Made by a program: the position numbers and the translations under genes. The notes beneath the pieces were generated by a model. The model had not been told where the DNA came from and searched no databases. It saw nothing but the letters and a program-made list of their open reading frames with translations. Shown here in pieces: positions 1 through 8,677 of a DNA stretch of 39,610 nt. The number at the start of each line of letters is the position of its first letter. Position 1 is the stretch's first letter. The stretch is from a virus: the IMG/VR virus record IMGVR_UViG_3300035212_000256, positions 1 through 39,610 of that record; one strand, given 5' to 3'.

Positions 1-616
1 CTTTATCACCAGATATTTTACGGGTGCGAATAGCCTTGTTTTCTTCTGTATTAAGTCTATTATAGTAATCAGTCTTTTCTTGCTCCGTTGCCCTACGACC
101 AAGATACTCTACAAAGAACTCATCAATATCTTGATTGGCTTCCATACGGGTAGTAATTGATACACCAGAACTAGGACTAGAACTTCCAGAAGAACCAGAC
201 ATTGATACACGCTTATCCAGCCATGAATTAAATGACTGTGTTAGCGGAATAGCATTATCTACATAATTACTTACAACATCAACGCTAATATCTCTAGCAG
301 CCTCTACAATTGCACGCCTTAAAGCAGTTGAATCCTTAACATCAAACTCTGCTTTATTCATGTATTTAGATTTATATAACTTTGAGCGAAGTGCTTCTTG
401 ACCAGAAGCATTGCCAGCATCTGTTATGTAAGCCCTATAAACCTTATCTGCACTAAGTACTTGGTAGTTTCCTTTTTTATTTATAAAAAGAAAAACTTCA
501 CCCTCTTCTGGTGAATTTAATATCCAACTATTACCGTATTGTGTAACCTTATACTTAGGATTTGGACCACCAAAATCCTCAGTCATATCCTTAAGAGTCT
601 GCGTATTATCTGCCAT
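1..616 (-). CDS. Partial virion-block protein, N-terminal part, cut by the window edge
   Basis: An open frame runs from an ATG at 616 to base 1 without a stop, giving the first 205 residues. The ATG overlaps the stop of the giant gene upstream (TAATG), so the two are probably translationally coupled. A Ser/Gly-rich linker lies near residues 150-160, followed by a YLGRRATEQEKTDYY-type helix. I do not recognise a function. Its place after portal and giant protein and before scaffold and capsid suggests a structural or internal virion protein. The frame at the other end of the window (39032-39610) is probably the rest of this gene if the genome is circular. Confidence 0.8.
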   Translation of the reverse strand, partial: MADNTQTLKDMTEDFGGPNPKYKVTQYGNSWILNSPEEGEVFLFINKKGNYQVLSADKVYRAYITDAGNASGQEALRSKLYKSKYMNKAEFDVKDSTALRRAIVEAARDISVDVVSNYVDNAIPLTQSFNSWLDKRVSMSGSSGSSSPSSGVSITTRMEANQDIDEFFVEYLGRRATEQEKTDYYNRLNTEENKAIRTRKISGDK

Positions 617-3600
617 TAGTTACCTCCAATTGAATATGTGTCACGTGAGTAAAATTTTAAGATTGAAGAAAAGATTGATCTATTCGCTTCTCGAACTGCT
701 GGGTCTACTTGAATCAAAGGCTCCAAAGCCTGTTCAATTGCTTTGCGCTTTGCACGCTTAGCATCGACAAAGTTCCAAATAAGTTTCATCTCTGGGTCAT
801 TAGAGAATGATATAAATTCACGAATAGCCTTAGATGCTATAGCCATATTTTGTCTAGTACTTGAAGATATTGGTGTTTCTTTATCAAAAAGCATTTGCTC
901 TAAAGAACTAAAAAGTTTTTCTTCTGTTGCTATTTCAAATCCACCAGTTTGAAGTGATAGATTAAGTAACGGATTAGCACTTTTAATTTGAGTACGAGCA
1001 GAGGTAGCACGATTTATAATTGCGCGACGTTCTGGAATACTAGCCTCTTTATCTAGCAGTTCACGCTCTTGGCGTTCAATATCAAAGTATTGCTGCTTTG
1101 CCCTAGCAATTTGTACATTATCCAAATACTTTTCTAGTGATGGAATACCCACCAAGTCATTAGCCTCTAGCCATGCATAAGCACTTGAAGTATAATCTCC
1201 CACCTGAGGGGCAAAGATATAGGCTGCCTCACCATAAGTATCAATAGTGTTCTTATTTGTTATAGACCACTTCTTAACTTCATTAGTTTTCTGAATCAAT
1301 ACCTTTGTATTCTTATCACTACGGCTTACTGTATAAATAATTTTGCGTGGATTCTTTCCAATAAACATAGCAACCGCTAGTTCATATGGGTCAAAGACTT
1401 CATTAGATTCTGCCTTAGAAATACCAGCAAGAATATCAAAGAACTCGCTACGCAAACTTGTAACACCAACACGTTTAAGATAGTCAGGAACACCCTTACC
1501 CTCTGTGAGGGTAGGAGTAATTGGTGAAATCATTCCTAGTAGTGAACGTGCAGCAATTACGTTATGGGATGCAATCTTAATTGTTTTAAGATATTCATTC
1601 TTCTGCTCATCTGTAGGATTTTCTGGTAACTGAATGCTTTCATCACCAAATGCTTGTATATATGCAATAGCCTGAAATGCTGCAGTTATTTCTTGACGTG
1701 ACATCTCTTGACGTGGAAGCATGTTTCTTACGTTCTGCAAGAACATAGGAACAATGGCTCTTTGAATTGTAATATCATCGCCTAAATAACCTAGTGCAAT
1801 AGTATCGATTTCATCTGCAAGGTTCTCAGCAGGTGCATCTAATGGACCTGGTGCATAGCCAAGTATTGATCTAAAGCCAATAAAACTTAAGGCAGCAACA
1901 GGACCACTAAAACTAAACATACCAGCATCAGGAGAAAAAGATGGGTTAACTAAACGTAACTTAAGAGTTACATCATTAAATTGTGGAACCTTAAAGGAAC
2001 CACCAGTTAGTTTTTGCATTACTGGTTGGACTGCACTATTAATAATTGTATCTGTAGGTAGTACTACGTTTGGTTCGCCTTGGTCGTCATAGTAAATCTC
2101 ACCGCGAGCAGACAATCCCTGATGCGCAAGGCGCATACGATAGACAACCTGTAGTGGCTTCTCTCGCATTAAGCGATAGTAACGTCGCCAAAAGTCTTCA
2201 GTTGCTCTGTAAAAGCGAGCAACAGTTCTGGTAGATACTGCAAAGTTAGAACGAATAGCAGGATTATCTACATACTGTAGAACTCGATCAACTGCTTCAT
2301 TCATAGCAATTTCAGTATAACGCTTTGCTGCAAGGCTTTCTGCTATTTCTTCTGCTACTTCTTCTTTCATATTTTTGTTTTCAGCAAGAAGACTAGCCTT
2401 TGTTGATTTAGCAAACTCAGCCTGCAAACCAACATATTGATCTCGCAAGCGAGTATAAGTAGCAAGAACTGCTGGCTGACGGAAGATACCAGTAACCTGA
2501 CGGTCCATTTGTTCCATCAAAACATCGCCATGTTTAGCCCAAAGGCTTTGCAATTCTTGTCTTGGAATTAATTCAGTAAACTCAATAGATGTATTAATCT
2601 CACCCTGTAGTCTTGAACCAACGGTAGCCTTTTCAAACTCTTCAAATGAAATACCACCAGTTGACTTAGACCACTTACCAGCAATCTTATTTCCAACCTC
2701 GTCTTCATACTTGACAAGTGCATTGTGCCTAGCAACGACAGCATCAAATAGTTTATCGTTAAAAGAATTTGGTCCACCATGAAAGGCTGTACGCATATCA
2801 AGTAGCATTGTTTCTACGTGAATACGTGCAATATCTGCATCGCCTACCCCACGCTGACGGAATCCAGTAGTATCACCAAATTCATTTAAGAATTTAGTAA
2901 CGCCATCTGCACGTTTAGGGTCAATAAAAAACTTTTTAATCTGATAGTCATATTTAACACCAAGTACTTCTAGCATTTCAGTACGAGCAATTGCAAAATC
3001 TTGCGAAGTACGCAAACCATTGTTCCTAAAGAATGAAGTAACTGGGTCTACTACTACACCAGGAGCAATTGTTCTGGTATTAGCAACAAACCTACGGAAA
3101 AATTGATCAAAATGTGCAAGGGTTAAATACTTATCGTTTACTCGACGCAACTGTTCTGACGACAAAGGTCTAAACTTGCGACCTTTGTTTAAAGAAAGAT
3201 TATTTAACGCTTGAGAAAGTGTACTTTCTGTAAAAATAGCATCAATAATTTCTTTATCAAGTCGTCCACTTAGCGAACTACGGGCAGCAACAGATGATGC
3301 CATAGAGTTTAACGTATCTGGATTGTAAATAAATGCTTCTTTAATCCACTTAAAGTTTCCTATGGCTTCATCTGCACCATACATTGAAAAAACACGCTGA
3401 ACCGTTTCTTCTCTAATCATCATATTCGTAACTTCCTCTAAAGGAATACCCTTAGAGTCTGCAATTTCTTGTGGAATACGAATACGATCTTCAATAGAAA
3501 GACGTTCTTCTGCTCCACCCTTACGAAATGCTTTGTTAAGTCCACGTTTAATTGGACCAACTGCTGCCTTAGAGCCAGTAAGTGCAGTAAGAACTGCTCT

Positions 3601-5775
3601 TTCTTTTCTTAATGATGGACGAGCAAAATTAAGTAGGTCTTGTGCTGGTGCACTAAGTGCATACATAAACGTTTCATCAATAGCAGAACGAATACCTAAG
3701 CGTGGAAAAAGAGTATAGATTGTCCATAAGTTAACTAACTCACTAACATATTTATTTCGAGTAGCACCATCAAACAACGCAGAAATAGAATTCTTGCGAC
3801 GAGTCATAGCAGCAACTTGAATAATCTCTTCGTAGTTAAGAACGGCAACACCCTCTGCTAGTTGGCTAGGCTGAATAGCACCACGCGCTTCTAGAAATGG
3901 AATATCACTTTCAACCCTAACAACATATTCACTAACATCATCCATAAAGTCTTTTGGTATTTCTGTTCTAGCAACTGCTGTCATACCAGATTGATTGTTA
4001 AATGTTTTATTAAGAACTTCATCTATTAACTTTCGACCTTCTGGTGTACCATGTAGACCATAACGGTGCATAATAGTTGCATAAAGATTTCTTAGAATAA
4101 CAATCTGATCATTTGTTGAGGCAGCAAGAAATTCAAATGTTACATAATCTGCTACATCGCGGGTAAATGCTTGACGTGCAACAAGACGAAATGTTTCTGC
4201 CGTTTTAACAGCATCTTCACCAAAAAGAATTCTAGAACCAGCAGGGTTTCTAGACATGCTTCGACCAACTACTTCTGCAATTCTACGAGCCTTTTTAATA
4301 TCAGCATCAATATCTGTAAACCTTGCAATACCAGCAATATTTACGCCTTTATCAATATCATCGCCAACTGTTTTAAGAATATCAGCAGCCTCTGTACCCT
4401 TAGATTGTAATTCATTTACTTTATCAAGGGTACTCTTTGATCTTGCACTTGGATTAAATATTGCATCAGCACTTGCAGCCATGCCTCCACTAATTCCACG
4501 TTGATTCCTTGCAGTAGCAATACCATTACGTAAAAAAGTAATACCATCTACTCGACCAGCAAGCAACATATTGGCATTAACAATATCAGTAAAGAATCTT
4601 TCTGCTGAAGGAGCATCAAATGTTTTTGCTTTAGACAATGTTTGTATAATTTCAAAGTTGCTAAAGCCTTTATACTTTTGAGCAATCTCTCGATATGCCA
4701 AAGATTTCTCAGCATTATTTTCAGAATCAGCAAAACGCTTGATTAGTACGCCAAGTTCACCATTCCATAAGTTAGCAACATCTGGCTTTGCAAATATTGA
4801 TTTAACTGCTCCAATATAGTTGCCATCTTTTGCTTCTTTTGTAATAACATCTGCATACTGAGCGCCCTTAGTAGCAGCCTTGCTTGTACCAAAAGTCATA
4901 TATGTTAATGGGTCAACAAATATTTGATAGGTAGCATCTGTATAACCAGTTGCACGCTTAAGCGTTTTCTGCCACTTTTTTGCTACCTCTACATTACCTA
5001 GATCACCAGCAAAAAACTTAAGTATAGGATTTGTTTTATATCCTGGCTTAACTTCTGCTTCTATAGCAGAACGAAAAACATCACGACCTGGAGATGTTTG
5101 AGCATACTTAACATCTTCAAGAATTAAATTAAACTTCTTTGGCTCATCAAATGCAACCATAATTGCTTCTGTAATTTTAGCATCTACTTTGCCGTACTGT
5201 TCAATAACCTCTCCAGGTGTTTTACCAGCAAGGATTCCTTTAGCAAGTAAAACATACTCTGGTGTATATTTTTCTTCTAATCGGCTAATAGCACCCTTGT
5301 CATAAAGGTCCTTACCAGCATATGCCTGTGACCATACTGTTTTAGCAAATGGATTAAGACCCTTATTAAGCCCAGGACTTGCACCTTGTTGAATCTGACG
5401 AGCAGCAGAATATGGAGTATTAAGAATTTTTCCATACTCACCAGCAATTTTAAAGGTTGCAACAATTGGTGAGGCTGCTGTTTCTGCTACTGTTTTTACA
5501 ATACCAAAAGTTTTTCTTAAAAGAGAAACATCTTCTTTTACAAATTCAGCATTTGGATACATTGCTTTAATAAGTTCTTTAGCATCATCATCTAACGCTT
5601 CAAACTGTTGCTTAGCCATTTTAGTATCCATGGCGCGTAGACGCTTAGCATTTTTTACAGTAAAAGAAAACTGTTCTATAACGGTTGCTTCTTGGTCTGA
5701 AAGACCAGCAGACTGAGCAGCAGTATAAATGTTAGGATTAAGTTCACCGACAACTGGATTTACTATGCGAGCCAT
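616..5775 (-). CDS. Giant 1719-residue protein of the virion block, function unknown
   Basis: The largest gene in the window, on the late strand between portal and capsid. Its ATG overlaps the preceding stop (TAATG). The protein looks soluble and mostly helical with many charged residues; I see no signal peptide, no clear membrane segment and no recognised catalytic motif. A more hydrophobic Gly/Pro-containing stretch lies around residues 1260-1330, and the last 200 residues look helical and charged. Position and size suit a large internal virion or DNA-ejection protein of a short-tailed phage, comparable in role to T7 gp16, but no homology is visible. A polymerase or toxin is possible but unsupported. 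Confidence 0.85.
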   Translation of the reverse strand: MARIVNPVVGELNPNIYTAAQSAGLSDQEATVIEQFSFTVKNAKRLRAMDTKMAKQQFEALDDDAKELIKAMYPNAEFVKEDVSLLRKTFGIVKTVAETAASPIVATFKIAGEYGKILNTPYSAARQIQQGASPGLNKGLNPFAKTVWSQAYAGKDLYDKGAISRLEEKYTPEYVLLAKGILAGKTPGEVIEQYGKVDAKITEAIMVAFDEPKKFNLILEDVKYAQTSPGRDVFRSAIEAEVKPGYKTNPILKFFAGDLGNVEVAKKWQKTLKRATGYTDATYQIFVDPLTYMTFGTSKAATKGAQYADVITKEAKDGNYIGAVKSIFAKPDVANLWNGELGVLIKRFADSENNAEKSLAYREIAQKYKGFSNFEIIQTLSKAKTFDAPSAERFFTDIVNANMLLAGRVDGITFLRNGIATARNQRGISGGMAASADAIFNPSARSKSTLDKVNELQSKGTEAADILKTVGDDIDKGVNIAGIARFTDIDADIKKARRIAEVVGRSMSRNPAGSRILFGEDAVKTAETFRLVARQAFTRDVADYVTFEFLAASTNDQIVILRNLYATIMHRYGLHGTPEGRKLIDEVLNKTFNNQSGMTAVARTEIPKDFMDDVSEYVVRVESDIPFLEARGAIQPSQLAEGVAVLNYEEIIQVAAMTRRKNSISALFDGATRNKYVSELVNLWTIYTLFPRLGIRSAIDETFMYALSAPAQDLLNFARPSLRKERAVLTALTGSKAAVGPIKRGLNKAFRKGGAEERLSIEDRIRIPQEIADSKGIPLEEVTNMMIREETVQRVFSMYGADEAIGNFKWIKEAFIYNPDTLNSMASSVAARSSLSGRLDKEIIDAIFTESTLSQALNNLSLNKGRKFRPLSSEQLRRVNDKYLTLAHFDQFFRRFVANTRTIAPGVVVDPVTSFFRNNGLRTSQDFAIARTEMLEVLGVKYDYQIKKFFIDPKRADGVTKFLNEFGDTTGFRQRGVGDADIARIHVETMLLDMRTAFHGGPNSFNDKLFDAVVARHNALVKYEDEVGNKIAGKWSKSTGGISFEEFEKATVGSRLQGEINTSIEFTELIPRQELQSLWAKHGDVLMEQMDRQVTGIFRQPAVLATYTRLRDQYVGLQAEFAKSTKASLLAENKNMKEEVAEEIAESLAAKRYTEIAMNEAVDRVLQYVDNPAIRSNFAVSTRTVARFYRATEDFWRRYYRLMREKPLQVVYRMRLAHQGLSARGEIYYDDQGEPNVVLPTDTIINSAVQPVMQKLTGGSFKVPQFNDVTLKLRLVNPSFSPDAGMFSFSGPVAALSFIGFRSILGYAPGPLDAPAENLADEIDTIALGYLGDDITIQRAIVPMFLQNVRNMLPRQEMSRQEITAAFQAIAYIQAFGDESIQLPENPTDEQKNEYLKTIKIASHNVIAARSLLGMISPITPTLTEGKGVPDYLKRVGVTSLRSEFFDILAGISKAESNEVFDPYELAVAMFIGKNPRKIIYTVSRSDKNTKVLIQKTNEVKKWSITNKNTIDTYGEAAYIFAPQVGDYTSSAYAWLEANDLVGIPSLEKYLDNVQIARAKQQYFDIERQERELLDKEASIPERRAIINRATSARTQIKSANPLLNLSLQTGGFEIATEEKLFSSLEQMLFDKETPISSSTRQNMAIASKAIREFISFSNDPEMKLIWNFVDAKRAKRKAIEQALEPLIQVDPAVREANRSIFSSILKFYSRDTYSIGGN

Positions 5776-6188
5776 TAGTATCCATATTCAGAAATAATAG
5801 CGTAAAGCATTTCTGCTTCACCAGTAGTATCGAATTGTGCAATTTTTTTAATTGTAGATTGAAGGGTTGCTTCACCTGTTGGAAGGTTAAGTCCTGCACT
5901 TCCAATACCATCACCTCTATCAATACCAGCGGTGATAGGCTCGTTTGGTCGTGTAGTAGGAGCCATCAATGGCGTAGGCATTGGCATAGGAGTAGGTGTA
6001 GGTGCTGGTTGTTCTTTACCAGCCATAGGTGCTGCTGTTTGCTGGTCCATAGTATTTTGACCATATGGCAAACCTGACATGTATTTAGCGCCTTGCGCTG
6101 GTCCACCATCAGTACGTCTAGAGAGAGCACCTGGACCAGATGAAGGTGCTGGATTTTCTGGCTTTCTATATCCGCCCTGTTGTGCCAT
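5775..6188 (-). CDS. Pro-rich small protein between portal and giant gene
   Basis: A 137-residue protein whose first two thirds are Pro/Gly/Ala-rich and probably disordered, including a PTPTPMPMPTP-type run at about residues 63-73. The final 35 residues look folded and helical (TIKKIAQFDTTGEAEMLYAI). The start overlaps the upstream stop as TAATG, and its own stop overlaps the start of the giant gene. Not recognised. Such small disordered proteins beside the portal can be head or neck accessory proteins, but that is inference from position only. Confidence 0.75.
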   Translation of the reverse strand: MAQQGGYRKPENPAPSSGPGALSRRTDGGPAQGAKYMSGLPYGQNTMDQQTAAPMAGKEQPAPTPTPMPMPTPLMAPTTRPNEPITAGIDRGDGIGSAGLNLPTGEATLQSTIKKIAQFDTTGEAEMLYAIISEYGY

Positions 6189-6439
6189 TAGTCATCATCC
6201 TCATCGTCGTCATCCACATACTTGAGTGGATTAATTTTATTTGGCAAGTCTGGAAGTATCCAGTCTGGGTATGAACTTTTATCTTGAATCATACTGATAG
6301 CAATTCCTTCTGAAAAGCCAGCAATACGTAATGCTTTAAAATATTCGTTTAAACTAATGCAGTACTTTTCAAGGATACTATAATCATCGCTAAGAACTGT
6401 TTTAACTTTAGTTCTAGTAGGCTTCTTACGCGCTGCCAT
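6188..6439 (-). CDS. Small acidic-tailed protein downstream of portal
   Basis: An 83-residue protein with a basic first 15 residues (MAARKKPTRTKVK), a helical middle and a strongly acidic C-terminus (DDDDEDDD). A GGGAGA ribosome binding site lies 5-6 bases before the ATG. The gene starts 10 bases after the portal stop and overlaps the next gene by TAATG, so it is firmly inside the late operon. Function not recognised. Confidence 0.75.
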   Translation of the reverse strand: MAARKKPTRTKVKTVLSDDYSILEKYCISLNEYFKALRIAGFSEGIAISMIQDKSSYPDWILPDLPNKINPLKYVDDDDEDDD

Positions 6440-6449
6440 GATCTCTCCC

Positions 6450-8198
6450 TTAGATTACTCGTTGTTGTCTTACCTGTGCTGAACCAGATGCCTCTCCGCT
6501 TGAATTTAAACGGCTTAGTAACATCTGCAAGTCTGGTGGTCCTGCCTCTGCAGGAGCGCCTCCTACTGGAGCGCCAGGAGCAGAGGGGACGGTTTGCTCA
6601 ACTGGAGCGCCAGCAGGAGGATTCTCTGGTGTAAACACTTCCTCGATAACATCCTCAATCGCCTTACCCATTCTGCGTCCCTTGATTGCAGCAGCAATCT
6701 TCTGAATGATTGGTAGAGGGTCTTGTCCCTGAGATGCCATCTGTGGAATTGTTTGCGTATATGCTTGCAGTGAACCAATGAGAGCCTTGCGAAGTTTTTC
6801 AACTTCAATTTTCTCTTGTTCTTGTGTAACGTTAATTCCGAATGGCATTTCTCGCTGTGCCAAGTCTACGGAAATTAAATCGCCGCCCAACGCCTGAAGC
6901 ATAAAAATAAGGCCCTGTGCTGGATTAAGTCCAGCCAACATGCCATAACGAACATCTGCTGAGTAGTCACCCTTGATGTCCTTTGATGGAAGATACTCAA
7001 GTGCGTAAGGCGCACCAGAATCTACTCCACGAATTGTTTTCTTATAATCAAATACTAGTTCATCAACCATAAAGCATGTTGTAATAATATCTTTAAGTGT
7101 TGATGCAAGGATAGCCTGAGCAGATTTAATCTGCGTATCAAAGCCGCCCATAAGGGCTTGTACACCCTGTCCCGTAATAATTGAAGCATCGACGTTACCA
7201 GTTCTTGATTCTGGATAACGTGTACCAGTACGAAGTTCTGCCTGAAGTGTTTGCTGTTGGCTAAATGCACCAGCAGGTATAGGCAGTTCTACTCGACGTA
7301 CACCAGCAGGATTGTTGGTACGGATAACTCCGTCACCACCAAACTCAAACTCTTGCACATCACTTGGTAGAACAATAGGTGATTGAACTGACTTCTCTGC
7401 TGCTTCCATTGCAAGTAATGCAAAACGATTTCGGAGCAACTGAATACCAAGCACATCATCAAACTGTCCACGCATTTGTCCATCAACAGATGGACGACGT
7501 GCAATATGCACAAGCATCTTCTTGACTGGGTTTTCTGCTACAGAAACCGCAAGATTGCCACGTTCTGGAATATAGATAACAGATTGTTCTTTATCATAAT
7601 AACGAATTACTGTAAGTTCCATATTCATATTTTGATCGTAACCATCTCGACCAAGAATAGCATCTTCATGCTCAGGGAACTGAGCAACAAGTTCTGCCAT
7701 TGTCATGCGATATTTCTTAGCGAAGGCAATGCAACGTCCATAGCGGTCAAACTCTGGGTAAGCCCCCACTGGGTTTTCTATGCGGATACGTGGCAGCCCT
7801 GCCTCTTCGTCGAATTCTACAATGAATGGGACGAAACCAAATGTGATGTACCAGTCTGCGCCTGTATACATCTGTACCTGTAAATCCGAATTAACAAAAT
7901 AGTTTGCAGCAATCTGGGTACGGCGATCTGCAAACTTACGTGGCTTGTCTTCTGCTTGATTAATTGCAGAGCAATTGATAGCAGGAAGTGGAGCCATTAC
8001 TTCTGAAAGGTCACGCGCAACAATGTCAACAAAGTTAGCAACTACGTTAGCATCTACACCATCTGGAAAAAACTCTGGGTAAAGGTTTGCTATGTTACCC
8101 TGACGAACAGAGAGAACATTTTCATGACGGTTGTCGCGCTCACGCGACCTGTCCTTTAATGACTCTACTCGCGCAGCAATCTGCTTAACTGATAACAT
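6450..8198 (-). CDS. Portal protein
   Basis: A 582-residue protein second in line after the terminase, where portals normally sit. It would form the dodecameric ring at one capsid vertex through which DNA is packaged and ejected. Visible portal-like traits are an N-terminal helical region (VKQIAARVESLKDRSRERD), a mixed alpha/beta middle, a long helix before the C-terminus and a Pro/Gly/Ala-rich disordered tail (about residues 525-560). Length is in the usual portal range. The SD (TTAGGAC) is 6-7 bases before the ATG at 8198. The assignment rests on order plus overall sequence character; no single diagnostic motif was used. Confidence 0.8.
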   Translation of the reverse strand: MLSVKQIAARVESLKDRSRERDNRHENVLSVRQGNIANLYPEFFPDGVDANVVANFVDIVARDLSEVMAPLPAINCSAINQAEDKPRKFADRRTQIAANYFVNSDLQVQMYTGADWYITFGFVPFIVEFDEEAGLPRIRIENPVGAYPEFDRYGRCIAFAKKYRMTMAELVAQFPEHEDAILGRDGYDQNMNMELTVIRYYDKEQSVIYIPERGNLAVSVAENPVKKMLVHIARRPSVDGQMRGQFDDVLGIQLLRNRFALLAMEAAEKSVQSPIVLPSDVQEFEFGGDGVIRTNNPAGVRRVELPIPAGAFSQQQTLQAELRTGTRYPESRTGNVDASIITGQGVQALMGGFDTQIKSAQAILASTLKDIITTCFMVDELVFDYKKTIRGVDSGAPYALEYLPSKDIKGDYSADVRYGMLAGLNPAQGLIFMLQALGGDLISVDLAQREMPFGINVTQEQEKIEVEKLRKALIGSLQAYTQTIPQMASQGQDPLPIIQKIAAAIKGRRMGKAIEDVIEEVFTPENPPAGAPVEQTVPSAPGAPVGGAPAEAGPPDLQMLLSRLNSSGEASGSAQVRQQRVI

Positions 8199-8225
8199 TA
8201 TTGTCCTAACGATTGATTATTAAAA

Positions 8226-8669
8226 TTACTTGTTTACGCTACCGCGAAGACCAGAGCCTCCGCCAAAACCCATACCGCCACGAAGTCCGCGACCACCGCG
8301 TGGTTTTACTGGAACTTTACGTGTTGTAGGTTTAACTGTTGTGCTTTTCTTGGCTTCTTTTTTGTCAATACGGTCACGCTGTGTAATTTGTTTATCAAAA
8401 GTGTTAATACCGCGTTGCATTGAACTTTTTTTAGCAATGCCAGGAGTTTTAACTTTACCGCGATTATTTCCTTTACCAACAGACATAGTTTTTCCATCTG
8501 GATAAACTATTGCAAGTTTGCCACTTGAAGTTAATTTGCCCTTACCAGTAGAACCAGCAAGAGGCGGCAAAGCACGACGAACCCTATCTTCAGATTTAGT
8601 AATCTTTGTAGGAGCCTTTGTTTTACCAGCCGTTACCTTCTTACCACTACGATCACGACTTGCTGCCAT
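8226..8669 (-). CDS. Lys/Arg-rich small protein between terminase and portal
   Basis: A 147-residue, strongly basic protein (many K, R, G, few acids) ending in Gly/Arg repeats (RGGRGLRGGMGFGGGSGLRG). I chose the ATG at 8669 (MAASRDRSGKK) because it follows the terminase stop by 8 bases and has an AGGAA site upstream; an ATG 30 bases earlier would overlap the terminase and has no clear SD. Probably disordered and nucleic-acid binding. It resembles in composition the basic proteins at 31151-34228. Function unknown; a packaged DNA-binding or assembly protein is possible. Confidence 0.7.
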   Translation of the reverse strand: MAASRDRSGKKVTAGKTKAPTKITKSEDRVRRALPPLAGSTGKGKLTSSGKLAIVYPDGKTMSVGKGNNRGKVKTPGIAKKSSMQRGINTFDKQITQRDRIDKKEAKKSTTVKPTTRKVPVKPRGGRGLRGGMGFGGGSGLRGSVNK

Positions 8670-8677
8670 GTTAATTC

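Noticed and set aside
616-5775. Virion RNA polymerase or toxin domain in the giant protein
   Set aside because: No polymerase motifs, ADP-ribosyltransferase or nuclease signatures could be recognised by eye.
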